Assembly: GCA_902619615.1 (NCBI GenBank) | Contig: CACNFD010000001.1 | Span: forward strand, 62,001-126,000 | Direction of reading: 5' to 3' | DNA: 64,000 nucleotides | DNA from: an uncultured SAR116 cluster alpha proteobacterium | GTDB lineage: Bacteria; Pseudomonadota; Alphaproteobacteria; Puniceispirillales; Marisalimonadaceae | In this document: one piece after another, positions 31,308-41,038 of the stretch | How the letters are laid out: each line of letters begins with the position of its first letter | Position numbering within the stretch: the stretch's first letter is position 1 | Program-made: the position numbers and the translations under genes | Notes under the pieces: model-generated | What the model was told of the DNA's origin: nothing | The model's input: only the letters and a program-made list of their open reading frames with translations | Databases searched by the model: none

Positions 31308-32480
31308 TTAATCTTCAGACACAAGTTGCTTAGCTATTATCAATTTCTGCAGCTCATTAGTTCCCTCACCAATAGCCAACAAAGGAGCATCTCTATAATA
31401 TCTCTCAATGTTGTACTCCGGTGAATACCCAAATCCACCATGAATTCTCATTGCTTCAGTAGAGTTAAACAATGCTGTCTCTGTAGCAAAAAGCTTTGCC
31501 ATTCCAGCTTGTAAATCTGATCTATTACCAGAATCATATGCCTTTGCAGCTTGTTCAGTTAATAATCTAGAAGCTTCAAGTTTCGTAGCCATCTCAGCTA
31601 ATTTAATTTGAATTGCTTGATGTTCACTAATTGGTTTTCCAAAGGTCTTCCTTATTTTTGCATATTCTATTGAATCTTCGAGAGAGGCTCTAGCAACGCC
31701 TACACCTCGAGCAGCCACATTTATTCTTCCTAATTCAAGGCCCGCCAAAATTTGTTTGAGCCCTTTGCCTTCTATTTCACCAATCAAATTAGAAGTTGGA
31801 ACTTTTACATTTTCCAGTTGTACTTCTCCTGTATCAATACCTCTATAACCCAATTTTTTTAATTTTCTCGATACAAATCCATCTTTCTTTTCAACAAGAA
31901 TTAAACTCATACCTTTGTGGGCTGGTTGAATTTCAGTATTCGTTTTTACTAAAACAGCTAAAATGGTTCCTTGAACTGAGTTTGTAATCCATGTCTTTGT
32001 ACCATCAATAATATATTCATTCCCAACTTTTTTTGCTTTGGTTTTTATTGATTGAAGGTCAGTACCACAATCTGGTTCCGTGAGTGCTATACCACCTCTT
32101 ATCTCTCCAGTTGCAAACTTAGGAAGAAAATATCTCTTCATCTCTTCAGTGCCAAATCTTTCCACAGCAGCACACATTATAAGATGAGAGTTGAAGATTC
32201 CAGAAACTGACATCCATACAGCAGACACATTTTCTACTATTTTTGAGTAAGTAACTGCTGACAAACCTAAACCACCATACTCAGGAGAAATTGTAGCACC
32301 AAAGAGACCTAAATCAGCCATTTTATCAGCAATATCTTGTGGATATTTATCTTGTGACTCAAATTCTTTTACATAAGGCTTTACATCTTTTTCTAAGAAT
32401 TTATTTACAGATTCTATTATTAAATTATCTTCAGTTTCTGATTTTTTATTTTCAACTTCAATTATTTTATGCTCATTCAT
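31308..32480 (-). CDS. acyl-CoA dehydrogenase
   Basis: This 390-residue FAD enzyme introduces an alpha-beta double bond in an acyl-CoA. The family features are GGIALTEPDCGTD and the long FGKPISEHQAIQIKLAEM segment, then RIHGGFGYSPEYNIERYYRDA. The likely catalytic Glu is in LAIGEGTNELQK near the C-terminus. The substrate chain is not clear from the sequence. It follows an MmgE/PrpD gene by 21 bases on the same strand, so both probably act on one CoA-linked or acid substrate. Confidence 0.92.
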   Translation of the reverse strand: MNEHKIIEVENKKSETEDNLIIESVNKFLEKDVKPYVKEFESQDKYPQDIADKMADLGLFGATISPEYGGLGLSAVTYSKIVENVSAVWMSVSGIFNSHLIMCAAVERFGTEEMKRYFLPKFATGEIRGGIALTEPDCGTDLQSIKTKAKKVGNEYIIDGTKTWITNSVQGTILAVLVKTNTEIQPAHKGMSLILVEKKDGFVSRKLKKLGYRGIDTGEVQLENVKVPTSNLIGEIEGKGLKQILAGLELGRINVAARGVGVARASLEDSIEYAKIRKTFGKPISEHQAIQIKLAEMATKLEASRLLTEQAAKAYDSGNRSDLQAGMAKLFATETALFNSTEAMRIHGGFGYSPEYNIERYYRDAPLLAIGEGTNELQKLIIAKQLVSED

Positions 32481-32501
32481 TAATATCTCCTAAATTAATG
32501 A

Positions 32502-33884
32502 TTATAGATCTATCTGACTATATTCAAATATTGAATTGACATTATTTGCTTGATCAATTTTAAGCATTAAATCTGTCAACTGGTTAACTCTTTCATTTGA
32601 TAAATATGGTTCTGTCAAACCTTTAAACTTTGATATAAATTCTTCGTCTTTCATAAAGTTTTCTGGTTCTCCCTTTGGAATCTTTACAAACTTTTCATAA
32701 GCCTTTCCTTTTACTACCAATTTTACCTTTGCACTCATAAATTCTGGACAGCACTTTTCAGCATCTTTATCAGGATTTACTTTTATTTTGTTACACAGCG
32801 CTAGTGTATCACTGTTATTCAAGTGATCTTTATAATCATCCCACTTTAATCCACCACTTTTAGCAGCCACAGCAGCACAAAAAGGCATTGAAAATTGACC
32901 ATCAACAATACTTTTTGGATTTTGTTTATCCTCTAATGGATAACCAATTATATTCAATGCTGTTTCGGAAAGACCAATATCAATATCATCTAAATCATCA
33001 ATGGAAAAATCTAATTCTTTTTTTAGATCTACTATACCATCAATTGCCGCATGACTATATCTACAAGAAGGGTAAGGTTTTACTCCTAAGTTAAGTGTTT
33101 CAAATTTACTTCCTAAACCGTCTAATGCTTTTTTTATGTCTCCTCCTGAAGCGTATGCATGTAAATAACCCCACTGACCTTCAAATGCTTGAGTAGGACC
33201 TTTGAAACCTTCCGCGGCCATTGTCGCACAATTTAGTCCATTCTGAGCTGCTTGTCCTACATGCGATCTTTTTGTCCAAGCACCATCTGTTAAAAATTGC
33301 ATTGAGCCAGCTGATTGACTTAGAGCTATTCCAAATGCAGAAACAAACTGATCTTTGGTCAAGCCCATAAGATAGCCAGCTGAAGCTACGGCACCAAACA
33401 CACCACACGTGGCAGTTGGATGAAATCCTTTTTTATAATGTGCTGACGAGCCTCCAGCTAATCCAAGTCTTATTTGTATTTCATAGCCAGCCACACATGC
33501 TATTATTAACTCTTGTCCTGATGATTTATTCATTTGTGCTGCAGCCAAAGCAGCTGAAAGTATTGGAGCACTGGAATGTAAAGAGGCTTCTGCATGAGTA
33601 TCATCAAAATCAAGAGAATGAGCTAAAGTTCCATTAAGTAAAGCCGCTGCACTGGGAGAGTAACTATTTTTATCTGAGAATACTTGGCAACTTCCATTAC
33701 TCATTTCCAACCTATCGATTGCTGCGACTAAACTAGCAGTTGATTCTGCATCGTGTCTTGCTCGAATTATTATTCCAACAGTATCAAGAATTAACAATTT
33801 TGTTCTTTTTATAACGTCTGGAGATAAATTTTCGTATCTAATTTCAGCACAAAACTCAGCAAACTTTTCGGTCATATTTTCCAT
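32502..33884 (-). CDS. MmgE/PrpD family protein (first of three)
   Basis: The 460-residue protein belongs to the MmgE/PrpD family, which includes 2-methylcitrate dehydratase and cis-aconitate decarboxylase. The features are HSLDFDDTHAEA, the GFHPTATCGVFGAVASAGYL segment, TKRSHVGQAAQNG and KPYPSCRYSHAAIDG. All are intact. Catalysis is by non-metal dehydration or decarboxylation of tricarboxylic acids. It lies upstream of the acyl-CoA dehydrogenase and is divergent from an amidase. Two more paralogues are in this window, so substrate divergence is likely. PrpD function in the methylcitrate cycle is not supported, since no prpB or prpC is present. Confidence 0.88.
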   Translation of the reverse strand: MENMTEKFAEFCAEIRYENLSPDVIKRTKLLILDTVGIIIRARHDAESTASLVAAIDRLEMSNGSCQVFSDKNSYSPSAAALLNGTLAHSLDFDDTHAEASLHSSAPILSAALAAAQMNKSSGQELIIACVAGYEIQIRLGLAGGSSAHYKKGFHPTATCGVFGAVASAGYLMGLTKDQFVSAFGIALSQSAGSMQFLTDGAWTKRSHVGQAAQNGLNCATMAAEGFKGPTQAFEGQWGYLHAYASGGDIKKALDGLGSKFETLNLGVKPYPSCRYSHAAIDGIVDLKKELDFSIDDLDDIDIGLSETALNIIGYPLEDKQNPKSIVDGQFSMPFCAAVAAKSGGLKWDDYKDHLNNSDTLALCNKIKVNPDKDAEKCCPEFMSAKVKLVVKGKAYEKFVKIPKGEPENFMKDEEFISKFKGLTEPYLSNERVNQLTDLMLKIDQANNVNSIFEYSQIDL

Positions 33885-33989
33885 TTACTTCTCCTAAAAT
33901 ATATTGAAAAGGTTAAACTAAAATTTCATTTTACAAAACTAAAAAATAATCATTAAGATATCGTTATTAAAATCATATGAGAAAACACC

Positions 33990-35264
33990 ATGACAAATCC
34001 TTTTGAGTTAACTGCTACGGATGCAATCAAACTAATTTGTGACCATAAATTATCAAGGTATGAGTGGGTACAAAGTTGTTTCGAAAGAATTCGCGAAAAA
34101 GAAGATCTTGTAAAAGCATGGATATACTTAGATGAAGATAGAGCTCTAGAAAAAGCTAGGCAGTTAGATAATAAAAATAATGAATCACAACTTGGAATTC
34201 CATTCGGAATTAAAGATATAATTGATGCAAGCAACACACCCACTGGATTTGGAACTAATTTTTATCAAAATAATATCCCTATGAGAGACGCTGCTTCAGT
34301 AGCTATTGCAAAACAATCAGGATGTATTTTTATTGGCAAAACTGTATCTACTGAATTAGGACATAGAGCTCCTGGATTAACAACAAACCCACATAATAAA
34401 GATTTTACACCTGGGGGCTCAAGTTCTGGTTCAGCTGCTGCCGTAGCATCTATGATGGCACCAGTTTGTTTTGGCACTCAAACAACTGGGTCGGTAATAA
34501 GACCTGCCGCTTACTGTGGTGTTATTGGATATAAACCAACTTATGGTGATTTTGATAAATCAGGCATTTTACCAAACTCTCCATCAATTGACACTTTAGG
34601 ACTGATGTCTAGGTCAGTAGAAGATATATCACTTTTTCGATCCATCCTTCTCGAAGAAGACTTAGTTTCAATAAAAAAAGTTGATTTAAGCAAAATTAAA
34701 ATTGGATTTGTTAAAACACCTCACTGGGATAAAACTGATAATTCTACAAAGGTTGCTTTTGAGCATTTTGTTAATTCACTTCGTTCAGAGAAATTAAATG
34801 TAATTGATTTAGAGATTGATAAACTGATTTCAAAATCTGATACACTTCATTTAGATATAAGTGGATATGAATTTAAAAGATCAATATCTCATGAAAGATT
34901 TAATCATTATGATGAATTAAGTGATCAGTTAAGAAACGGTAGGCTTAATGACGGATATCAAGTAAGTAATAAAAATTACCAGTTAGCTTTAAAAGACTTG
35001 TCAATTTTAAAAAATCAAATAGATACTGTATTTGACGAGACTGATTTAATAATTACTCCTAGTGCACCTGGCGAAGCATTAAAAGGATTAGAATATACAG
35101 GATCACCAATATTTAATACAACGTGGTCTCTAAATGGAAATCCATGTATAACCCTCCCCCTATTTAAGGGTAAACAAGGTTTACCAATTGGCTGCCAACT
35201 TGTTTCTAGATTTGGTAATGACGACCAACTTCTAAATTATGCAAAAACCTTCTTAGAACTTTAA
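33990..35264 (+). CDS. amidase-signature family hydrolase
   Basis: This third amidase-signature enzyme has 424 residues. The triad is K75 (PFGIKDII), Ser144-146 (GGSSSGSA) and nucleophile Ser168 (QTTGSVIRPA). The QTTGS form of the nucleophile motif marks a subgroup different from the other two amidases here (DTGGS and DYGGS). The gene is single on the plus strand, divergent from an MmgE/PrpD gene. It overlaps the convergent TRAP dctM gene by 4 bases. The amide it cleaves is unknown. Confidence 0.88.
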   Translation: MTNPFELTATDAIKLICDHKLSRYEWVQSCFERIREKEDLVKAWIYLDEDRALEKARQLDNKNNESQLGIPFGIKDIIDASNTPTGFGTNFYQNNIPMRDAASVAIAKQSGCIFIGKTVSTELGHRAPGLTTNPHNKDFTPGGSSSGSAAAVASMMAPVCFGTQTTGSVIRPAAYCGVIGYKPTYGDFDKSGILPNSPSIDTLGLMSRSVEDISLFRSILLEEDLVSIKKVDLSKIKIGFVKTPHWDKTDNSTKVAFEHFVNSLRSEKLNVIDLEIDKLISKSDTLHLDISGYEFKRSISHERFNHYDELSDQLRNGRLNDGYQVSNKNYQLALKDLSILKNQIDTVFDETDLIITPSAPGEALKGLEYTGSPIFNTTWSLNGNPCITLPLFKGKQGLPIGCQLVSRFGNDDQLLNYAKTFLEL

Positions 35265-36544
35265 TTAAAATGAGATTCAACTAATAATTCTGGCAAGGTG
35301 AGTGCCAAAGCCGGAAATAGAAGTACTATAATTAAAACAACTGTATCAGAAATACAGAAAGGAAATGATCCTTTTATAACGGTTGTAACTGGTAAACCAG
35401 TTACCCCACTGACAGCAAATAAATTTAGACCAACAGGGGGTATAACACTACCTATTTCTATACACAATGCAGTTAAAATCCCTAAATGAATTGGATCCAC
35501 TCCAAGAGCCAATGCAACAGGGAAATATATAGGTACTGTTAAGACTAAAATAGCTACACCTGTTAGAAACATGGATAAGAACAGTAGCGAGGCCATAAGT
35601 GCAAATAAAAATCCTGTTTTACTCAAACCCAACTCACCAGCCCATTCAGCAATCATTTGAGGCCAACCCATATTTGCAAGATAAAATTGGAAAATACCAA
35701 CACAACCCAATAGGAAAAACACAACTGCAGTAAGGTTCATAGTTCTTAGAGTTGTTGGCATTAATTCTTTTGTAAATGTTTTTCTTTTAAAGATTAATCC
35801 ATAAAAAAGAGCATAACTAGCTGCAGCTGCACCTGCTTCAGTTGGAGTAAATAACCCGCCATACAATCCTCCAAGAATGATAACTGGCATAAATAAGGCA
35901 GGAAGTGCTTCTTTAAAACACCTCCAAACTTGACATAAATCAAATTTTCCTCGAGGTAATTTAATAAAAAGTGAAACACTGACAATTATAACTGCGTCAC
36001 TCATAGCCAACATTAATCCAGGAATTATACCTGCAAAAAATAAGTCAACTATCGACATTTCTGTTATGACACCAAAAAGAATTAGAGTTATACTTGGTGG
36101 AATAAGAAGGGCTATACCACCTGCAGATGCAATAACACCTGCAGCCATCCATACTGGATATCCCCTTTTTACAAGCTCAGGATATGCTATCACACTCATT
36201 GCAGCAGCCATTGCTGTGGATGAACCAGAAATTGCTCCAAATAAAACTGCTGCAAGCAAAGTTGCATAAGCAAAACCACCTGGAACCCATCCAACTATTG
36301 AATCAGCAAATTTAAAAAGACTTGCAACTAAACCTGTTTTTTCCATTAAAAAACCAGCAAAAATAAAAAATGGAATAGCTACTAATGTGTATTTAGTTAG
36401 AAAGCTAAAAAAAGCTTCAAATAAGGTACTATATGTTAAAAAATCGTCAAAGAGTACAAGAAGAGCTGTGGCACCTGCTAGAGCTATACCTATTGGGGCA
36501 CCAGCAAATAATAAACCGAATAAAGATCCTCCTAAAGCCCACAT
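35261..36544 (-). CDS. dctM: TRAP transporter large permease subunit (DctM)
   Basis: The large membrane component of a TRAP transporter drives sodium-coupled uptake of organic acids. The 427 residues contain about 12 helices. The DctM signatures include GAPIGIALAGA at the N-terminus, then GAISGSSTAMAAAMSVIAYPE and SAGGIALLIPPS. It is the third gene of dctP-dctQ-dctM on the minus strand, 24 bases after dctQ. The gene order and the six-gene CoA cluster immediately upstream suggest the substrate is one of the acids that cluster uses. Confidence 0.92.
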   Translation of the reverse strand: MWALGGSLFGLLFAGAPIGIALAGATALLVLFDDFLTYSTLFEAFFSFLTKYTLVAIPFFIFAGFLMEKTGLVASLFKFADSIVGWVPGGFAYATLLAAVLFGAISGSSTAMAAAMSVIAYPELVKRGYPVWMAAGVIASAGGIALLIPPSITLILFGVITEMSIVDLFFAGIIPGLMLAMSDAVIIVSVSLFIKLPRGKFDLCQVWRCFKEALPALFMPVIILGGLYGGLFTPTEAGAAAASYALFYGLIFKRKTFTKELMPTTLRTMNLTAVVFFLLGCVGIFQFYLANMGWPQMIAEWAGELGLSKTGFLFALMASLLFLSMFLTGVAILVLTVPIYFPVALALGVDPIHLGILTALCIEIGSVIPPVGLNLFAVSGVTGLPVTTVIKGSFPFCISDTVVLIIVLLFPALALTLPELLVESHFN

Positions 36545-36568
36545 AATGAGTTTCCCGTATTTTTAGTA

Positions 36569-37120
36569 TTAGACATCTGTCGCAGCTTCAACCTCTGCAG
36601 TAAAATGGTCACCTTTTATGTAACTATGAATATCTTCAATAAATTGAAGAAAGGCCACTAAAGACATTAATCCCATACCCAGAGCTAGTATAAAATAAAA
36701 TGGCCACATAAAGAAAAATAAGCTCTCAGTTCTTTCACCAATCTGTATTGAGTATTCAACCGTTGAATAGGCGGTATAAGTCAAAGAACCAGTAAATATA
36801 GAAACGAATAAAGAAACAAAAATCTTACAAAAACCTACTGTTCTATAGAATCCTTTTGTATTTAAAAGTTGTAAAACAGCACTCATTACAAGATGATTCC
36901 TGTTAATCTGAGTTACACAAATATAAAATGCAACTGATGAAACCATCATGTAAATAACAGCATCTTGACCCCATTCAAAAACAACACCAAAAATATATCT
37001 TCTTATAATTTCAGCTAAAGCAAAGAGTGTAACAGCTATCATTAGTAAAGCAGAACACCTACCTAATATAGCAGTGATGGAAGACTGAATTTTGTTTGAG
37101 ATTTTGTAAAAATTATCCAT
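36569..37120 (-). CDS. dctQ: TRAP transporter small permease subunit (DctQ)
   Basis: The small TRAP membrane subunit, 183 residues with four transmembrane helices, connects the solute-binding protein and DctM. FEWGQDAVIYMMVSSVAFYI and ALAEIIRRYIFG are typical. The frame also allows a TTG start three codons earlier (37129), and no strong ribosome site settles the choice. It follows dctP after a hairpin and is followed by dctM after 24 bases. Confidence 0.88.
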   Translation of the reverse strand: MDNFYKISNKIQSSITAILGRCSALLMIAVTLFALAEIIRRYIFGVVFEWGQDAVIYMMVSSVAFYICVTQINRNHLVMSAVLQLLNTKGFYRTVGFCKIFVSLFVSIFTGSLTYTAYSTVEYSIQIGERTESLFFFMWPFYFILALGMGLMSLVAFLQFIEDIHSYIKGDHFTAEVEAATDV

Positions 37121-37135
37121 GATAATCAACTAAAT

Positions 37136-37162
37136 AAAAAGGCCTGACATAAGCCAGGCCTT
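37136..37162 (-). terminator. hairpin between dctP and dctQ (partial terminator)
   Basis: AAGGCCTG (37139-37146) and CAGGCCTT (37155-37162) form a perfect 8-base stem with an 8-base loop. On the minus strand a T-run follows. It sits 11 bases after the dctP stop and before dctQ. Such a site typically lets most transcripts end after the abundant periplasmic binding protein gene. It could equally protect the dctP mRNA 3' end. Confidence 0.7.
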
Positions 37163-37172
37163 CTTAATAATA

Positions 37173-38342
37173 TTATTTTCTAGACTTTTTCTTGTATAAA
37201 GCTGTCCCTTTAGCGAACTTAGCAAAGTCTGAAGCGAATGCTGTACAGTCTGTCTTTTCTAAAGCACTTGATCCCATTGGATTAGCCGCAACTAAAGCTT
37301 TGGCTTCAGCTGTGAACTGGTCAACCATCTTGTCTCCGGTTGCATCAACTTTAGATTTAATCCAATTATTTGTAGCACCGCCTTCTTTTGCTTGAAGAAC
37401 TCCAGCTTCAGCAGGGCTCATTACATAAATTCCAGGAGCACTTTTATCAGTTGTTTTGAACTTATCAACTAATCTTTTATCATTACAAAAGTTAATAGCC
37501 TTTTGGTAAGGAATAAAATCATTCATAATAATGTCTGTTAAAGCAGCCTGTTGTTTTTTATCAAGAGTAGCCCACCATTTGTTTGATGCACCAATCCAGT
37601 AATAGTCACCAACAATACCATTAATTCCAGCAACTGTGAAATATGGAGCTTGTTCTTTAGTAGCATTAAATCCACCTAAACTTGTTAGCAGTCCATCAAT
37701 AACTCCAGTTTGAAGAGCCGGTGGAACATCACCAAAAGCCATTGTAGTTGGGTTTGCACCTAAAGCTCCTAACAACGCATTTTCAGCAGGTCCCATACTT
37801 CTAACCTTCTTACCAGCAAAGTCACCAGGAACTAACAATCTACTTTTAACAGCACCAGCACCCATATACATACTTAAGTGACCAGAACCAAAAATAGTTA
37901 TCCCATGCTTGTCATTAAAAACTTTCTTTAATTGAGCAAAAGTTTTTGTTCCATCAATTCCGTTGATAGCACCAGGAGATGTTAATTTTCCAGCACCAAC
38001 AATAGTATTAGCATATGGCTCAACACTTGAAGTTTTACCAAATTGACCAGTCATCATCTCAAGATTACCTTTTGTAAGAGCTTGAGTTCCTTTTGGAACG
38101 TTATAAAGTGACTTAGCCCAATAAATCTGAACTTTACTTCCAGGGATTTTTTTCTCAACCTGCTCTGCAAAAAACATTTCTGCAATAGCTGCAGGGTGTG
38201 GCGGACCAGAATGGTCAGAAGCCCAACGCATTTTAATTGGTTTTACAGCATGTCCATCAGCTAAAGCTAAATTTGTTCCAGCTGCAAAAGTTAGGGCAAC
38301 AGCGCTAGCCGCACCTAACAATGATAGTTTATTTAATTTCAT
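37173..38342 (-). CDS. dctP: TRAP transporter solute-binding protein (DctP)
   Basis: This 389-residue periplasmic binding protein captures an organic acid. A signal peptide is clear: MKLNK, a hydrophobic core, and the cleavage region ALADG near residue 29. The segment KKVRSMGP carries the conserved Arg that binds the substrate carboxylate. The gene is followed by a hairpin and then dctQ and dctM. GGAGG precedes the ATG. The base composition appears less AT-rich than its neighbours, as expected for a strongly expressed gene. The ligand is not determined. Confidence 0.9.
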   Translation of the reverse strand: MKLNKLSLLGAASAVALTFAAGTNLALADGHAVKPIKMRWASDHSGPPHPAAIAEMFFAEQVEKKIPGSKVQIYWAKSLYNVPKGTQALTKGNLEMMTGQFGKTSSVEPYANTIVGAGKLTSPGAINGIDGTKTFAQLKKVFNDKHGITIFGSGHLSMYMGAGAVKSRLLVPGDFAGKKVRSMGPAENALLGALGANPTTMAFGDVPPALQTGVIDGLLTSLGGFNATKEQAPYFTVAGINGIVGDYYWIGASNKWWATLDKKQQAALTDIIMNDFIPYQKAINFCNDKRLVDKFKTTDKSAPGIYVMSPAEAGVLQAKEGGATNNWIKSKVDATGDKMVDQFTAEAKALVAANPMGSSALEKTDCTAFASDFAKFAKGTALYKKKSRK

Positions 38343-38451
38343 TAAATTTCCTCCAAATATTTAGAATCACAACCTATAACGATATGCTTTTCAGGTAAAC
38401 CCTTAATTGCAATAAAACCTATTAATTAGTTAATATGTTATGTAATTTTAT

Positions 38452-39657
38452 TTAGATTATGCCTTTGTTTCTGAAAGTGCTTATTTGTTCACCAGTAAAA
38501 CCGATCCCTTTGAGTACATCATCTGTATCTTCACCTAGTTCTGGGGCAGTTTTGTCTTGAAAGTTGACATCTGTCACATGTACAGGTGTTTTCAATAAAC
38601 TGATATCAACTCCCCTTTTTGTTTTTAATTTTTGGATATTTTTTCTATCTTTTAAAAATGGGTTTTCTAGGGACTCCTTTAAATTTAAAATTGGTGCAGC
38701 TGGAACAATTCCACCAAACTCATCTAGCCATTCGGATGTATTTTTTTTCATTAATTCTTCATCAAGAATTCTAGTTATTTCGTCTCTATGTTTTTGCCTA
38801 GATGAAAAATTAACAAACTTTGAATTATCAATTAGATCTTCCCTATCTAGTTTTTTACATAATACAGGCCAAAAGCTCTCTTTATTACACATCAAAAATA
38901 TCCATCCATCTTTAGTTTTATACAATTGACATGGAACTAAAATTGGATGAGCAGACCGGTCTAATCTCTCACTTTTAAAATCAGTGTTTAGTGTCCAAGC
39001 CGCCATATAACTTTGATTAAACATGGCCGTATCAAACAAATTGACATCTACATCTCTTCCAACACCTGTAGCCCTGGCAAATAATATCGCACTTACGAGC
39101 CCAAATGACATAGTAAGTCCAGACATATAATCTACAATTGAAAGTCCGAATCTTGCTGGAGGACCGTCAGGCTCACCTGTAAGTGAAAAATAACCAGCCT
39201 CTGCTTGCATAAGATAATCATATCCTGGCCAATTTTTTCTTGGCCCCTCTCTGCCATAAGCAGAACAATGTGCTGAGACAATTGCTTTGTTATATTTCTT
39301 AAGCTGATCATAAGTTATCCCAAGTTTTTCAGGAACATCTCCTCTTAAATTGTTAGAAACCGCATCAGCATTCTCAACTAATTTTTGAAGAATTTTTTTT
39401 CCATCATTAGATAATATGTCCAAAGTTATACTTTTTTTGTTTCTATTCAAAGCTTGAAAAAAAATACTAGAGGCAGAATTTCTATCTTCTCCGTCAATAA
39501 AATAAGGACCGATTGCTCTTAAATAATCACCACTTGTACCTGCTGGTTCAACTTTAATTACCTCTGCTCCTAAATCAGCCAAGTATTGAGTACCAAATGG
39601 CCCTGCTCCATATTGCTCAAAAGCAATTACCCTAACTCCTGATAGAGGTAAATCCAT
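38452..39657 (-). CDS. CaiB/BaiF family (class III) CoA-transferase
   Basis: The 401-residue protein is a class III CoA-transferase. The start LSGVRVIAFEQYGAGPFGTQYLADLGAEVIKVEP is typical (positions about 4-37), and a catalytic Asp is expected in SIVDYMSGL near residue 168. It is the last gene of the six-gene minus-strand operon, 11 bases after the MaoC gene. Within that operon it could be the intramolecular mesaconyl-CoA transferase or an activating succinyl-CoA-dependent enzyme; the other CoA-transferase (41039) would take the alternative role. Confidence 0.85.
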   Translation of the reverse strand: MDLPLSGVRVIAFEQYGAGPFGTQYLADLGAEVIKVEPAGTSGDYLRAIGPYFIDGEDRNSASSIFFQALNRNKKSITLDILSNDGKKILQKLVENADAVSNNLRGDVPEKLGITYDQLKKYNKAIVSAHCSAYGREGPRKNWPGYDYLMQAEAGYFSLTGEPDGPPARFGLSIVDYMSGLTMSFGLVSAILFARATGVGRDVDVNLFDTAMFNQSYMAAWTLNTDFKSERLDRSAHPILVPCQLYKTKDGWIFLMCNKESFWPVLCKKLDREDLIDNSKFVNFSSRQKHRDEITRILDEELMKKNTSEWLDEFGGIVPAAPILNLKESLENPFLKDRKNIQKLKTKRGVDISLLKTPVHVTDVNFQDKTAPELGEDTDDVLKGIGFTGEQISTFRNKGII

Positions 39658-39668
39658 AGTATTATTCT

Positions 39669-40208
39669 CTAATTAGCTGTTTCTTTAATAATTTCGTCAA
39701 CTACGCTATGCCCTCGCTTAGCAACTAGGAAAGATCTTACCATATCCATTATAACAATTTTATCTTGATTTTTACCAATGTGTCTTACCTTCACAATACC
39801 TTGTGTGGGTCTTGATTTTGATTCTCTTTTGTCTAAAACTTCAGTTTCAGAATATAAAGTATCACCAACAAACACAGGTGCGGGTATTTTTATTTCTTCC
39901 CATCCCAAATTAGCTATTGCTTTTTGGCTAGTGCCACTTACACACATCCCTGTTACAAGGGCTAGAGTAAAAGCCGAATTAACCAAATATTTTCCAAACT
40001 CAGATTTAGAGGCATAATTTGCATCAAAGTGAATTGGGTGCGTATTCATTGTTAAATTTGTAAACCATATATTATCAGCTTCACTTACCGTTCTTCCAGG
40101 CCAATGCTCGTATATGTCTCCTACTTGAAAATCTTCAAAATATCTACCTGGATCTTCTCTATACCTTTGAGGTCCTATTTTTTTAATTCCATAAGAATTT
40201 TCATCCAT
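39669..40208 (-). CDS. MaoC-like dehydratase (hot-dog fold)
   Basis: This 179-residue single hot-dog enzyme is of the MaoC family, which hydrates or dehydrates enoyl-CoAs. The signature is TMNTHPIHFDANYASKSEFG near residues 53-72, with the catalytic Asp/His pair expected there. In this position it resembles beta-methylmalyl-CoA dehydratase (mesaconyl-CoA hydratase) and itaconyl-CoA hydratase. It lies directly after the CitE gene with no spacing, which suggests translational coupling, and 11 bases before a CoA-transferase gene. Exact substrate assignment is inference. Confidence 0.85.
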   Translation of the reverse strand: MDENSYGIKKIGPQRYREDPGRYFEDFQVGDIYEHWPGRTVSEADNIWFTNLTMNTHPIHFDANYASKSEFGKYLVNSAFTLALVTGMCVSGTSQKAIANLGWEEIKIPAPVFVGDTLYSETEVLDKRESKSRPTQGIVKVRHIGKNQDKIVIMDMVRSFLVAKRGHSVVDEIIKETAN

Positions 40209-41021
40209 TTAATCCTCCCTTGATATAATCAGTCTTGCTACCGCTAGCACGGGTGCATCAACCATTTTACCTTGATATTTAAAGGCACCAGAACCTGCTG
40301 TTTTTGCTTCCTCTAAAACTCCTTTTGCCCATTCCAATTCTTCTGTAGTAGGTCTGTAAGCATCATGTATAGGTTTAATCTGATCTGGATGTATAGCAAA
40401 ACGACCTTTGAAACCCATAGATTTGATATATAATGTCTCTTCTCTACATCCATCACGATCTCTGAAATCTAGCCAGACACCGTCAAGAGCAAGAGTGTTG
40501 TATAGTGCAGCTGCATTAATTATTTTTCCCCTTCCATACGCTAAACTAGCTTTTCCCATATCACCACCGGTCGATGCACAATAGTCAGCTGACCCAAATC
40601 CAATTCCAGAAAACTCTATGTTTGAACAATCCCAACTTTCAATGGTTGCGATACCAAGCGGCGTTTCAATTTGAGGTAAAATTAATATATTGGTTCCAAG
40701 GTCCTTTAAGAAAGTTCTACATGCATCAGCAGACTCTATTTTAGGAATGGCAATAGAATATGGAAGAGAAGGTAAAGACCTTAACATTGTCATATCGTGT
40801 TGGTATTCTTCAGTATCTAAGGCATTAATACGTAATAAAAGCTTATCTGCTTGACCGTCGTAATTTCTATTTGCTAGATCAGCAAAATTGGATCTTCCAA
40901 TAGCTTTATTTTCGTGGGCCAAACCATCTTCTAAATCGAAAATAACTTTATCAGCTCCAGATCCTATAGCCTTAGGCAACCTTTCAATTTTATCCGTTGG
41001 TAAAAATAAAATACTTCTCAA
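40209..41021 (-). CDS. CitE-like CoA-ester lyase (HpcH/HpaI aldolase family)
   Basis: The 270-residue (beta/alpha)8 enzyme is of the CitE/HpcH family. RSILFLPTDKIERLPKA, the metal-binding FDLEDGLA, LPQIETPLGI and GFKGRFAIHPDQIKPIH are all intact. Known relatives cleave malyl-CoA, beta-methylmalyl-CoA or citramalyl-CoA to short acyl-CoAs and a 2-oxo acid. Together with MaoC and CoA-transferase genes, citramalyl-CoA or methylmalyl-CoA lyase is the most natural reading. It is 17 bases after the CoA-transferase gene (41039) and abuts the MaoC gene. The malyl-CoA possibility cannot be excluded. Confidence 0.85.
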   Translation of the reverse strand: MRSILFLPTDKIERLPKAIGSGADKVIFDLEDGLAHENKAIGRSNFADLANRNYDGQADKLLLRINALDTEEYQHDMTMLRSLPSLPYSIAIPKIESADACRTFLKDLGTNILILPQIETPLGIATIESWDCSNIEFSGIGFGSADYCASTGGDMGKASLAYGRGKIINAAALYNTLALDGVWLDFRDRDGCREETLYIKSMGFKGRFAIHPDQIKPIHDAYRPTTEELEWAKGVLEEAKTAGSGAFKYQGKMVDAPVLAVARLIISRED

Positions 41022-41038
41022 ATTTATCTCCTATTTTT

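Noticed and set aside
32502..33884. Methylcitrate-cycle PrpD
   Set aside because: No prpB or prpC is in the window and three divergent MmgE/PrpD genes are present, so the methylcitrate role is not supported for any of them.
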